In this document: positions 9,159 to 16,879 of the stretch, piece after piece | How positions within the stretch are numbered: the stretch's first letter is position 1 | Layout of the letters: each line of letters starts with the position of its first letter | Assembly: GCA_963674475.2 (NCBI GenBank) | Contig: CAXXFQ010000019.1 | Location: 620,001 to 684,000, forward strand | Length of the DNA: 64,000 nucleotides | Origin: CAXXFQ01 sp963674475 | Lineage (GTDB): Bacteria > Planctomycetota > Planctomycetia > Pirellulales > Thermoguttaceae | Direction of reading: 5' to 3' | Made by a program: the position numbers and the translations under genes | Notes under the pieces: generated by a model | Databases searched by the model: none | Told to the model about the DNA's origin: nothing | The model's input: only the letters and a program-made list of their open reading frames with translations

Positions 9159-10694
9159 TCAGGGGCTCGGGCGTTTTGCATCGGGAAACGAGGTCATCAC
9201 GCGGTCGACCCAGTTGCCCACTTCGGCATCTTGGAGTTTGTCGCGAATGGGCAAGAGTTTTTCATAATGTTTTCGCGCTTCGTCGGGCTTGTTTTCCAGC
9301 GCGGCGATAACGGTCAGACCGGCCAAGCTGAAGGCCTGCATCGATTGGTCTTCGGGCGTCTGTCGGAGCAATGCGTGAAATTCGTCCGACGCGCGGCGGA
9401 AGTCACGTTCGTTCAGATAGAGTCGGGCCAGTTGGACTCGAGCGCGACGGACGAACAGTTGGCGCTGGGGGAAATAGTCGACCACCGCCTGCCACGCCTC
9501 GGGCGTCGACATGCGGGCCGCCTGGATCGATTGGGCCTGGGGCGTGTCGAGTCGCTCGATCTTTCCTTCCTGGGGAGAAGCCGGCGTGAAAAAACGCCCC
9601 GAACGGGCCAGGGACCAGGCGAGAATCGATCCGACCAAGAAGCTGAGAAACAGGTAGCCTGCCATCCGCAACCATTTGGAGCCGCCACGCCGTTTCGTGC
9701 CGCTTTCGTCCAGGACCGCTTGCAGCTGCCGAGTGACATCGGAGGCAACGCCGGAAGCCGAGACCTCGACGATGATCGAATCGGTCCAATCGGAAACCAC
9801 TTCCGGCCACGTTTCGCCGTAGGTTTCCCGTTGAATTTGACGGAGCGATTTCAAAAGCTCGGCTGCCGACGCCGGGCGATCCTCGGGCGATTTTGCCAGT
9901 AGTCGGTCGATCAGCCGACAAAACGCCTCGGGCAGGTCGCCCCGGTGGACGGACAGCGGGGTCGGCTCTTTTTTGAGGTGTTGGACCGCGATGCCCAACG
10001 CCGTTTGGCCGGAAAACGGAGGCTCCCCGGCCAACAAGTAATAAGCCATCACGCCGAGAGAGTAGAGGTCGCTTCGCGGGTCCAGCGGGTGGCCCTCGAT
10101 CTGTTCCGGGCTCATGTAGAGCGGGGTGCCCATCGTCACGCCGAATTGGGTCAAATCGATCCGGTCGGCCGCCTGTGGAATTTGTGCCAGTCCGAAGTCG
10201 GCTACCTTCACTTCGCCCGAACGGGTGAGCAAAATGTTTTCCGGCTTGATGTCGCGGTGGACGATGTTTCGTTCGGCCGCTTTGACCAGCGCCGCCGTGA
10301 CTTGGCCGAGAATGCTCAATGCTTCCGGCAGATCGGCCCGGCCGTTTCGCTCGATCCAGCGACGCAGGTTTTCCCCTTCGACGAACTCCTGCGCAATATA
10401 GTTGACCCGCTCGACGGAGCCGACCTCGTAAATCTGGACAATATTGGCATGCACCAGCGCGGCGGCCGCCTCCGCTTCCCGGCGGAACCGTTTGACGTAG
10501 GTCTCATCGTCGACCAGCTCGTCTTTGAGGATTTTGACCGCGACTGGCCGATTCAACGACGCTTGTCGAGCCAGATAGACCTCGGCCGTCGCGCCTTGCC
10601 CGAGACAACGTTGAAGCTGATAGTCGCCCAGCTGGGTCCCTTCGAAGCGGGATTCCGGCGGCGATGAAGCGGCGGATTGAGGATCTAAGGCCAT
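9159..10694 (-). CDS. Membrane serine/threonine protein kinase with a TPR-like tail
   Basis: The cytosolic N-terminal half is a Hanks-type kinase: glycine loop GQGATAEVYLA, lysine in VAVKIL, catalytic HRDIKPENIL, DFG in VADFGLAQ and the activation segment GTPLYMSPEQ. After about residue 330 follows one transmembrane helix (YLFLSFLVGSILAWSLA) and an extracytoplasmic region with helical, tetratricopeptide-like segments (ARLYLNERDFRRASDEF). This is the usual planctomycete STPK layout for sensing outside signals, targets unknown. ATG 10694 is preferred over GTG 10730, which would add 12 residues with no Shine-Dalgarno; the choice is uncertain. Confidence 0.93.
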   Translation of the reverse strand: MALDPQSAASSPPESRFEGTQLGDYQLQRCLGQGATAEVYLARQASLNRPVAVKILKDELVDDETYVKRFRREAEAAAALVHANIVQIYEVGSVERVNYIAQEFVEGENLRRWIERNGRADLPEALSILGQVTAALVKAAERNIVHRDIKPENILLTRSGEVKVADFGLAQIPQAADRIDLTQFGVTMGTPLYMSPEQIEGHPLDPRSDLYSLGVMAYYLLAGEPPFSGQTALGIAVQHLKKEPTPLSVHRGDLPEAFCRLIDRLLAKSPEDRPASAAELLKSLRQIQRETYGETWPEVVSDWTDSIIVEVSASGVASDVTRQLQAVLDESGTKRRGGSKWLRMAGYLFLSFLVGSILAWSLARSGRFFTPASPQEGKIERLDTPQAQSIQAARMSTPEAWQAVVDYFPQRQLFVRRARVQLARLYLNERDFRRASDEFHALLRQTPEDQSMQAFSLAGLTVIAALENKPDEARKHYEKLLPIRDKLQDAEVGNWVDRVMTSFPDAKRPSP

Positions 10695-11109
10695 CTTACT
10701 CGTTTTCGGTAGCGTCTTGTGGAAATCCACGAGGCCGGTTGAGGGTTTTTGGTGTAGCCCTGATGAGGGGGGTGGTTCTCTATATTTACGTCATCTTGAA
10801 CGATCGGACTCCAGTTGAAAACCCGACATATACTACTTTAACAGGCTTTCGAGCAGGCGACAATTGGAGACGATTGGGGTCTTCTTGTCGGTAAACGCAG
10901 GTTTTTTACGGTTATCGCTTGAAAATTGGGTAAAAAATTGAGACAATAGCGTTTTAGTATTGAGAACTTCGTTCTGAGACGGCTTTATGACCGTTCGGCG
11001 GCGGCTTTCGGTGTCGTCGCCCGGTTTGTCCTTCCTTTTTTTCGTCTCAGATTTTCCCTTTCCTATTTGATTCTTTAATACATTTTTACGACGAATGAGG
11101 ATACGATCC
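10695..11109. other. Divergent promoter region between kinase and DUF1080 genes
   Basis: About 400 bases with no supported gene. It must hold promoters for both outward-reading genes. T-rich and A-rich segments occur near 10840 and 11035-11090; I cannot assign -35/-10 boxes with confidence. Confidence 0.45.
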
Positions 11110-11820
11110 ATGAGAATCTTTTTGGCACTGGCACTTTCGACAGTATTTATGGCGGGCTCGCTTTGGGCCGAAGAAGCGCAAAAGCAAAATCAGCCGCCCG
11201 AAGGTTTTGTTGCGATGTTCAACGGGAAGGATCTTTCCGGCTGGCACGGTTTGGGCCATATGGATCCTTACAAGCTCAAGGCGATGAGCGAGGCAGACCG
11301 CAAGAAGTTCCTCGACGAACAAGAAAAAAGCTTCCAAGAGCATTGGCGCGTTGACAATGGCGAGTTGGTCAACGACGGCCACGGCGCGTACGCGACGACC
11401 GACAAGGAGTACAAAAGCTTCGAAATGCTCATCGATTACAAGACGGTTGCCAAAGCGGACAGTGGAATTTATCTCCGCGCGACTCCGCAGGTCCAGATTT
11501 GGGACACGACCGAAGCGGGCGGCAAGTGGAGCATCGGTGCCGACAAAGGGTCGGGGTCCCTTTGGAACAACCAAAAGGCCGGAAACCGGGCGCTCGTCTT
11601 GGCCGACAAGCCGTTTGGCGAGTGGAACCATTTCCGTATCCTCATGAAGGGCGAAAACGTGTCGGTCTGGCTCAACGACCAATTGGTTGTCGATAACGTG
11701 CCGATGGAAAATTACTGGGATCGCAGCAAGTCGATCCTCGAACAGGGCCCGATCCAACTGCAAACCCACGGTGGCGAAATCCGCTGGCGCAATATCTTTA
11801 TTCGCGAACTGGAAAACTAA
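11110..11820 (+). CDS. Secreted DUF1080 / 3-keto-disaccharide hydrolase-domain protein
   Basis: After a signal peptide (MRIFLALALSTVFMAGSLWA) the protein is one concanavalin-like beta-sandwich of the DUF1080 family, abundant in planctomycetes. Typical landmarks are FVAMFNGKDLSGWHG at the start, the YATTDKEYKSFEMLIDYK strand pair, SGIYLRATPQVQIWDT and the final IRWRNIFIREL. The family includes 3-keto-glycoside hydrolases, but most members are uncharacterised, so a glycan-binding or hydrolytic role is inferred. ATG 11110 follows GAGG at 11097-11100; an earlier ATG at 11095 overlaps that Shine-Dalgarno and is less likely. Confidence 0.9.
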   Translation: MRIFLALALSTVFMAGSLWAEEAQKQNQPPEGFVAMFNGKDLSGWHGLGHMDPYKLKAMSEADRKKFLDEQEKSFQEHWRVDNGELVNDGHGAYATTDKEYKSFEMLIDYKTVAKADSGIYLRATPQVQIWDTTEAGGKWSIGADKGSGSLWNNQKAGNRALVLADKPFGEWNHFRILMKGENVSVWLNDQLVVDNVPMENYWDRSKSILEQGPIQLQTHGGEIRWRNIFIRELEN

Positions 11821-11870
11821 GCAGAAGACTTTTCGCCTAGGCGGAGATGATTCTAACTGAAACACAAAAA

Positions 11871-11905
11871 GCCGGGGTCCTTATTTGAAGGGCTCCGGTT
11901 TTTTT
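11871..11905 (+). terminator. Rho-independent terminator after the DUF1080 gene
   Basis: GCCGGGGTCCTT (11871-11882) pairs with AAGGGCTCCGGT (11888-11899), followed by seven T. It can also serve the converging methyltransferase, since AAAAA precedes the stem. Confidence 0.85.
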
Positions 11906-11944
11906 ATGCTTTTTGGAAAGGGAAATCGCCGCGTGTTTTCGAAC

Positions 11945-12946
11945 TCATACCGGCTTGACCGCCGTGACGATTGAATTCATTGTCGAATCTTGGACGGTCC
12001 ATTCAGGGTTCTCGAAACCGGCGTCCCGAAGGGCCTCGGCAATTTCGTCGAACGCGAACGTCCCGCCCGAGGCCGTGTTGACCAGCATATTGATCGCAAA
12101 CAGGGCTCCTTCGGCGGGCGTGGTTTTGCCCGGTTCCATGACGAAATCCCGAATCGCGATCTGTCCACCCGGCGTCAGGGCGTCGAACACCTTGCGGAAG
12201 AGTCGTCGGGAATCGTCGAGAGAATGTTGGTGGATGATCGCACTGACCCAGGCCAAGTCGGCACCCGGCGGGAGGTCGTCGTGGTAGAAATCGCCCGCGA
12301 CCAGCTCGATTCGATCGGCAAACCGGGTTCCGTGAATCCGATGTCGGGCCTGTTTTATCGCGTCGGGCAGATCGAAGATGGTCGCACGGGCTTCGGGCAT
12401 CGCCTCCAACAGCGCCAACGTCCAGGTCCCGGACGCTCCGCCGACATCCAGCAGATGGCGAAACGGCGGTGGGCCAAACTGCTCGACCAACGGCGCGGCC
12501 GCGGGGCCGGAGACCGAGTGCATCGCGGCGATAAACGATTCGCGGTCGGCCTCGGGGCCGCGGATGCTTGACGAGCGAGGGGCGGGGATACCGGCGCGAA
12601 CGGTCCAGGCCAACTGGTCCCATCCGCGGATCAGGTTCGACAGGTGTTGGAGCATCGGCAACAGGGTTTCTGGCGTCTCGGCCACGAGCCACGGGACGAG
12701 TCGCTTGGGAACCGAATAGACCCCTTCCGATTTATCGAGCACCCGGATCGCGACCAGCCCGTCGAGCATCATCCGTGTCGCGCGCGGGTCGCTTTCGAGC
12801 TGTTTGCAGATCGCTTCCATCGTTTTCGGCTTTTCAGCCAAGAGCGAAAAAAGGTCGAACTCGGCCGCCGCTCCCAGGACGCAAGCCGCGCGAAAACCGT
12901 TGGCCAGTTTGAGAATTTGTTCCGGCGTCGGAACGGAGACACTCAT
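11945..12946 (-). CDS. SAM-dependent O-methyltransferase with dimerisation domain
   Basis: A 333-residue member of the plant-type/CrtF-TcmN O-methyltransferase family. The N-terminal winged helix (residues about 1-100, with LFSLLAEKPKTMEAICKQL) is the dimerisation domain; the Rossmann domain starts at HLLDVGGASGTWTLALLE, with the acidic residue in ATIFDLPDAI and the later ALTPGGQIAIRDF strand. The catalytic-base region AIIHQHSLDD is present. Substrate unknown: relatives act on polyketides, carotenoids and quinone-like molecules. ATG 12946 is preceded by GGGGAG. It sits alone at the border of the degenerate island that follows. Confidence 0.88.
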   Translation of the reverse strand: MSVSVPTPEQILKLANGFRAACVLGAAAEFDLFSLLAEKPKTMEAICKQLESDPRATRMMLDGLVAIRVLDKSEGVYSVPKRLVPWLVAETPETLLPMLQHLSNLIRGWDQLAWTVRAGIPAPRSSSIRGPEADRESFIAAMHSVSGPAAAPLVEQFGPPPFRHLLDVGGASGTWTLALLEAMPEARATIFDLPDAIKQARHRIHGTRFADRIELVAGDFYHDDLPPGADLAWVSAIIHQHSLDDSRRLFRKVFDALTPGGQIAIRDFVMEPGKTTPAEGALFAINMLVNTASGGTFAFDEIAEALRDAGFENPEWTVQDSTMNSIVTAVKPV

Positions 12947-13044
12947 CGGATACTCCCCTGCCCTGTTTTCGGGCCTTTTTTTCGAGAAACCATTCTACTG
13001 TAGCCTTCTTGCCGCTCCACCGTCGGCAAAGGCGAAGAAATCGG

Positions 13045-13174
13045 ACGACCACCTCCTCAGCCAAAATCTGATCGACCGCAGTGGTCCTGAGATACCGCTC
13101 GGAAAGGCCGAAGCGCCGAGACTTGCGCCGGTCCCCTCGAACCGGGCCAGGATCTGGTCGCCGTCCTGCGAGCC
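13045..13174 (-). pseudogene. RHS/YD-repeat gene fragment, duplicate of the one at 16.5 kb
   Basis: Read on the minus strand, this piece gives FEGTGASLGASAF and, after a one-base shift, ERYLRTTAVDQILAEEV. The same segment occurs at about 16,500-16,612, directly before the surviving RHS core. VDQILAEE is a hallmark of RHS core regions. The fragment has no start and is frameshifted, so it is dead. The palindrome that begins at 13175 has landed right at its upstream edge. Confidence 0.75.
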
Positions 13175-13200
13175 AAAAAAGGTTCCTGGCACCTTTTCCC
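13175..13200. repeat. REP-like palindrome, copy 1
   Basis: AAAAAAGGTTCCTGGCACCT followed by TTTCCC: an imperfect palindrome whose two halves (AAAAAGGT and ACCTTTT) pair around TCCTGGC. Four similar copies follow within about 2 kb, next to a RAYT transposase remnant. Confidence 0.8.
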
Positions 13201-13238
13201 CTTCCAATATCATTCGAATTTTTCGCATCCTCTATTTT

Positions 13239-13415
13239 TTACTTTTTTTCCTTGTAGTTATTCTTTAGGTCCAAGAGCAATGCAACAAAGCGTACGCATA
13301 TTACAATCAATCCTCCCACGCCAAAAATTCCGGCAACTGCTGGAAGCTGAAACCATAGAGCAGCTAAAATACCCAGCACGAAAAGCAAAACGCAAAATTC
13401 AAGAATGATTTTCAT
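13239..13415 (-). CDS. 58-residue two-helix membrane mini-protein, paralogue 1
   Basis: ATG 13415 to TAA 13239. The product starts MKIILEFCVLLFVLGILAAL, continues with WFQLPAVAGIFGVGG and a second hydrophobic helix, and ends in a basic tail (NNYKEKK). It is about 60% identical by eye to the next mini-protein (13496-13684), with the motif LAALWFQLP and the KN(N/D)YKE tail shared, so a real duplicated gene is likely. I do not recognise the family. Position among RHS toxin remnants makes orphan immunity or a toxin-linked membrane protein an attractive guess, not a demonstrated role. Confidence 0.6.
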   Translation of the reverse strand: MKIILEFCVLLFVLGILAALWFQLPAVAGIFGVGGLIVICVRFVALLLDLKNNYKEKK

Positions 13416-13495
13416 CAAGCACTTTTTGGGCCAGAGAATTCATTTTCATACATACTTCTACTTATTTTTTTAAGAATCAACCGTTATCCTCAATG

Positions 13496-13684
13496 TCATC
13501 CGTTTTTACTTCTCCTTTCTTTGTAGTCATTTTTTAACTCTACGAGAAATATGGCAAATCGGATAAACAGTAGAATAACCAATCCTCCTCCGCTAATACC
13601 TGCTACTATCGGAAGCTGGAACCATAGTGCAGCTAGACCACCGGGCACTAGAAGTAGAGCACAAATTTCAAGAATGATTTTCAT
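13496..13684 (-). CDS. 62-residue two-helix membrane mini-protein, paralogue 2
   Basis: ATG 13684 to stop 13496. The product begins MKIILEICALLLVPGGLAAL, then WFQLPIVAGISGGGL, a second helix (VILLFIRFAIFLVEL) and the basic tail NDYKERRSKNG. The frame stays open upstream to 13777, but that part reads through the REP palindrome (KKVPGTFF) and is not coding, so I start at ATG 13684. Paralogue of the 13239-13415 gene, 80 bases apart on the same strand. Function unknown; see the immunity hypothesis given there. Confidence 0.6.
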   Translation of the reverse strand: MKIILEICALLLVPGGLAALWFQLPIVAGISGGGLVILLFIRFAIFLVELKNDYKERRSKNG

Positions 13685-13702
13685 TAAATCCCTTTTAGAG
13701 CC

Positions 13703-13726
13703 AAAAAAGGTGCCAGGAACCTTTTT
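13703..13726. repeat. REP-like palindrome, copy 2
   Basis: AAAAAAGGTGCCAGGAACCT followed by TTTT, inverted relative to copy 1. It forms the truncating edge of the RAYT remnant. Confidence 0.8.
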
Positions 13727-13938
13727 GGCTTTTCTTCCGGCCAGAAGACCAAGCGCCAGTGGTTGGGCATAACGCAATACGCCAGCAGACGCATTTGGTA
13801 TCGTTCGACAGCCTCTTGCAAAAACCGCTCGAACGCCTCAAAATCGTCCTCTTTCTTGAAGATCGTCATTCGAGCGTTTGCACGATTCAGTACATGATAA
13901 ATCAGCCCGCCCTGCGCGGCTCTTCTTGGTCTACCCAT
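13727..13938 (-). pseudogene. RAYT (REP-associated tyrosine transposase) N-terminal remnant
   Basis: The minus-strand frame starts MGRPRRAAQGGLIYHVLNRA, followed by the family segment IFKKEDDFEAFERFL and LLAYCVMPNHWRLVFWP. Y1/HUH transposases of this family carry NHWHLV at the metal-binding step; here the second histidine is arginine (HWR). The frame then runs directly into the REP palindrome at about residue 72, whereas the family is normally near 200 residues with the catalytic tyrosine further on. Truncated and missing a metal ligand, it is inactive, but it explains the palindromes around it. Confidence 0.85.
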
Positions 13939-13983
13939 GCCCCCAATATGTCTAATTTGTCACGTCAAGTCAACAAAATTATC

Positions 13984-14006
13984 AAAAAGGTTCCTGACAC
14001 CTTTTT
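13984..14006. repeat. REP-like palindrome, copy 3
   Basis: AAAAAGGTTCCTGACACCTT followed by TTT, about 45 bases upstream of the RAYT start codon, the usual place for a RAYT-flanking REP. Confidence 0.8.
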
Positions 14007-14057
14007 CCCTCTCTTCCTTCGATTCTCTTGTTAGGCTGTGACTAGAATACAGAGCAA

Positions 14058-14930
14058 CTATGCTGGATTTGTTGGACCAATATCCCGAGGATGCTCTGGA
14101 TTAAGCTCTTTGACAATATTCTCTGCCCGTTTCTGAATAACATCTAGTATTTTGGGGGATTGCTTCTGGAATTCCATGGGGCCGATATAGAGTTTCTCTT
14201 GCGCCAGCCCTTCAAACAAAACATGGACAGCTTCCTCAATGGAAAACCCATATTTGCTAAAAAATTCTCTTATATCTTTATGCTCATCGTTGGTATTCGA
14301 TGTTATATTGGTTTTGTTGAAACGTGTCGGTCGCGATTCCTCTGCCCGATAGAGTTCGGTATTGACCAGACCGGGTAAGTAAACTGACACTTTGATCTGT
14401 GGAGCACTGTCGGCTAGATCATGATAAAGTGACTCCGTGAGGGCAACAGCAGCCTGCTTTGATACATGATATGCATCAATAGCCTCAACTACCCCTGCCA
14501 TCGACGCGACATTCGCAACGTAACCAACTGTGTTTTGTTCGATCATGCGTGGCACAAAAGCACGTATTCCATAAAGCATGCCATAAAAATTGACACCCAT
14601 AATCCAGTTCCAGTCATCCAGACTACTCTCCAAAACGGTTGATGCTGCTGATACTCCGGCATTATTCACCAGAAGATCGACAGCCCCAAATTTTTCATAG
14701 CTCTTCTTAGCCAAGTTTTCCACATCCGCTAACCGTGAGACATCCGTCTGTACAAGTAATGTCTCAGCGCCCAATGCTTTCAAATCAGCCTCGGTGCTTG
14801 TCAGTGATTCTAACCGAATATCTGCCAGCACGATTTTCATCCCTTTTTTGGCACAATGTAACGCAATTCCACGTCCCATCCCACGACCTGCGCCTGTGAT
14901 AACTGCAATTTTGCCTTTGAAATCCTTCAT
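14058..14930 (-). CDS. Short-chain dehydrogenase/reductase
   Basis: A 290-residue classical SDR. The NAD(P)-binding TGAGRGMGRGIAL is at the N-terminus, DVSRLADVE follows, NNAGVSA is the structural NNAG motif, and the catalytic YHVSK lies near residue 160 with serine in NVASMAG. Substrate unknown. The C-terminal extension (SRPTRFNKTNIT... PRDIGPTNPA) is typical of the SDRs annotated near cyclohexanol dehydrogenase-like enzymes. Base composition is clearly more AT-rich than the neighbouring housekeeping genes, and REP palindromes lie on both sides, so it may have arrived by transfer together with the surrounding island. It appears intact. Confidence 0.9.
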   Translation of the reverse strand: MKDFKGKIAVITGAGRGMGRGIALHCAKKGMKIVLADIRLESLTSTEADLKALGAETLLVQTDVSRLADVENLAKKSYEKFGAVDLLVNNAGVSAASTVLESSLDDWNWIMGVNFYGMLYGIRAFVPRMIEQNTVGYVANVASMAGVVEAIDAYHVSKQAAVALTESLYHDLADSAPQIKVSVYLPGLVNTELYRAEESRPTRFNKTNITSNTNDEHKDIREFFSKYGFSIEEAVHVLFEGLAQEKLYIGPMEFQKQSPKILDVIQKRAENIVKELNPEHPRDIGPTNPA

Positions 14931-14976
14931 AAAGAGTCTCTTTGTTTATATATGTCCAATCTGAATCGTATATATC

Positions 14977-15003
14977 AAAAAAAGTTCCTGACACCTTTTT
15001 CCC
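14977..15003. repeat. REP-like palindrome, copy 4
   Basis: AAAAAAAGTTCCTGACACCT followed by TTTTCCC, directly upstream of the SDR gene and at the edge of the transposase fragment. Confidence 0.75.
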
Positions 15004-15210
15004 TGCACATTTTTCCCTCAGACCACGATAATCAGTCTTCAAAAACGTCTTGAGAACGAGGCAGGCAAAGAGCTGAGGCTGCGTGAACTTCTTCGGACTG
15101 AACCTGTGAGCATACGCCGGCAGCCGCTTCCGGGCCACCGTCCACGCGGTAACCAACACCTTCCGAGGCGATTTGCTCGTCCTGCTCCTACATAAACATA
15201 CAAGCACCAT
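15004..15210 (-). pseudogene. N-terminal fragment of an insertion-sequence transposase
   Basis: The minus-strand frame reads SPRKVLVTAWTVARKRLPAY, then HRFSPKKFTQPQLFACLVLK and FLKTDYRGL, which matches the start of IS4/IS5-like transposases common in planctomycetes. It breaks off where REP copy 4 begins, so only the first 70 or so residues remain. No terminal inverted repeats are recognised. Confidence 0.6.
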
Positions 15211-15238
15211 CCACCATAAGTTCAGCGTTTTCTACAGA

Positions 15239-15258
15239 GCATTCCTGACACCTTTTCC
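15239..15258. repeat. REP-like palindrome, copy 5 (half)
   Basis: GCATTCCTGACACCTTTTCC preserves only the right half of the palindrome. It marks the other edge of the transposase fragment. Confidence 0.6.
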
Positions 15259-15295
15259 CCTCCCTTTCCCCATCTTTTTCCTGCCTAATTAAATT

Positions 15296-15535
15296 CTACC
15301 ATTTAAAAATCTTTACATGATTTATCAATATATTATCTTTACACTGTTTTTCATTTGATAATTCATCCCCTCCCCAATCTGGAGTCAAAAGATGGTCATG
15401 ACATGAATCATCACCGGTTTCCAAAATTTTAGATAGCTTTGCAATTAGTTTTTTTATACCCTCTGGATTAGCGTGAATTTCTAGCATTTCGTTTTGGATG
15501 TCATACTCAAAAGTAAGCAATATTTTTTTATTCAT
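15296..15535 (-). CDS. Immunity protein of the Imm32 type for the RHS toxin
   Basis: A 79-residue acidic protein: strand MNKKILLTFEYDIQ, the LEIHANPEGIKKLIAKL helix, then DHLLTPDWGGDELS and the end LINHVKIFKW. These features match the Imm32 family of polymorphic-toxin immunity proteins. Its ATG overlaps the end of the upstream toxin frame by eight bases (TTAAATGAATAA), so the pair was translationally coupled. The immunity frame is intact although the toxin has an in-frame stop and a frameshift. It may persist to protect against related toxins from neighbouring cells. Confidence 0.75.
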   Translation of the reverse strand: MNKKILLTFEYDIQNEMLEIHANPEGIKKLIAKLSKILETGDDSCHDHLLTPDWGGDELSNEKQCKDNILINHVKIFKW

Positions 15536-16612
15536 TTAAAGAATCTCCCAATGGATATTTTTTCTTCGGAAGGACGGAGTTATTATTTCGGTGAACGTCT
15601 ACGTGGGGAAGCTCTTTCCAGTTTTTTTGTATGTTTTGCCTGCTGGATCAAGGTAATATTTTCGTCCAGTTTGAGGGTGGAAATACGCTCCCTTTACGTT
15701 TTGCGGATCAGGTTTAACTTTTCTAAAACCTTTATCTCTAAGCATTTAGTCAATTTCTTTAAAGGTTTTTCCTTTAAATGGATTGAATGAAGTTTCCGTC
15801 TCTAAGCACTCGCAAACGTTGCTACCGGGTTTTTCGCAGTTATATCGAAAGCCTCTACTGCCTCCGGAAAATCGACCCGCGTTTGGGCGAGTCAAAAATG
15901 GCCCGGATGTTTCAAAGGTTATTGCGGCTTCCGCAAGAGCTTCCATGGCTGCGGTTGCGCTTTTCGGGGCTTTGTACGTATTTTGATAGGCCTGGACTCC
16001 TCCCGGATCGAGAATGTTATCGGACAATAACTCACGAATTTTCCGATTTATTGCAGCATCATTAACTCCATAAGCCCAACCGCCTATTTTTCTTCCAATA
16101 GGATCACCAATCGATTGTCCCCAGGAGATTGGATTTATCCAGTCCCATCTACTATCATTCCATTCCGCCAGGCCGGTTGGATCAGTCTTGGCAGCCGGGT
16201 TGTTGCTGACGTAGCGGTAGAGGTTGGCGTCTCCGGCGGCGAAACTGATGGGGTCTTCGCTTAGCCAGCGGGCGATCTCGGGGTCGTACCAGCGGTTGAG
16301 GTTGTTTTGCAACCCGGTGTCGGCGTCAAACAGACGGCCGGTGAACTGGAACAACGTCTCGACCGTCGGGCTGGTTTGGCTTACCATGTTGTCGAAGGAG
16401 TCGTAGTTCAGGGATCTTACTACGCTGGTCGTGTCGGTCGTCGGGTCGTACTTGATCAAGAAGCGAACCGATTTCTGAGGATCGGTGACCGTCCAAAGCA
16501 CGTCGTCGACCACCTCCTCGGCCAAAATCTGATCGACCGCGGTGCCTCAGAGATAACGTTCAGAAAGGGCCGACGCATCGAGGCTTGAGCCGGTCCCCTC
16601 GAACCGTAAGAT
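15528..16612 (-). pseudogene. RHS polymorphic toxin C-terminus, broken three times
   Basis: Read on the minus strand: FEGTGSSLDASA, ERYL, then a TGA where the 13-kb copy has AGG; then VDQILAEE, the RHS core LFDADTGLQNNLNRWYDPEI, DPISFAAGDANLYRYVSNNP and DPTGL. After the core comes a variable tip. The frame stops at TAA 15746-15748 after KGKTFKEID, but the sequence goes on in frame with MLRDKGFRKVKPDPQ, YFHPQTGRKYYLDPAGKTYK. At the A7 run (T7 at 15622-15628 on the plus strand) it must change frame to continue KELPHVDVHR and end at 15528. The tip thus looks like a small toxin domain ending in PHVDVHR. N-terminal RHS repeats are missing entirely. Toxin activity is not assignable and surely lost unless the stop is read through. 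Confidence 0.8.
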
Positions 16613-16676
16613 TTGGCAGGCCGTACGTCTTTACCAGAATAGGACTTGCTGTGACGTGCGTGGGATTGGAAGTGAG

Positions 16677-16749
<73 letters not shown>

Positions 16750-16879
16750 TTTTTTGATCTTGGTCGATCGCTTTGAATTATAACGGTTGGTCGATTTGGC
16801 TCCAAGGGGAGCGGTTTTCGGCCGGGGGTGGCCGTTGAGGGGGCGGGTTGCCTTGAAAGGATGGGGCGAGGAAGCTCGT

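Noticed and set aside
13175..15258. CRISPR array from five similar repeats
   Set aside because: Spacing is irregular (hundreds of bases), orientation changes, and genes lie between; these are REP palindromes.
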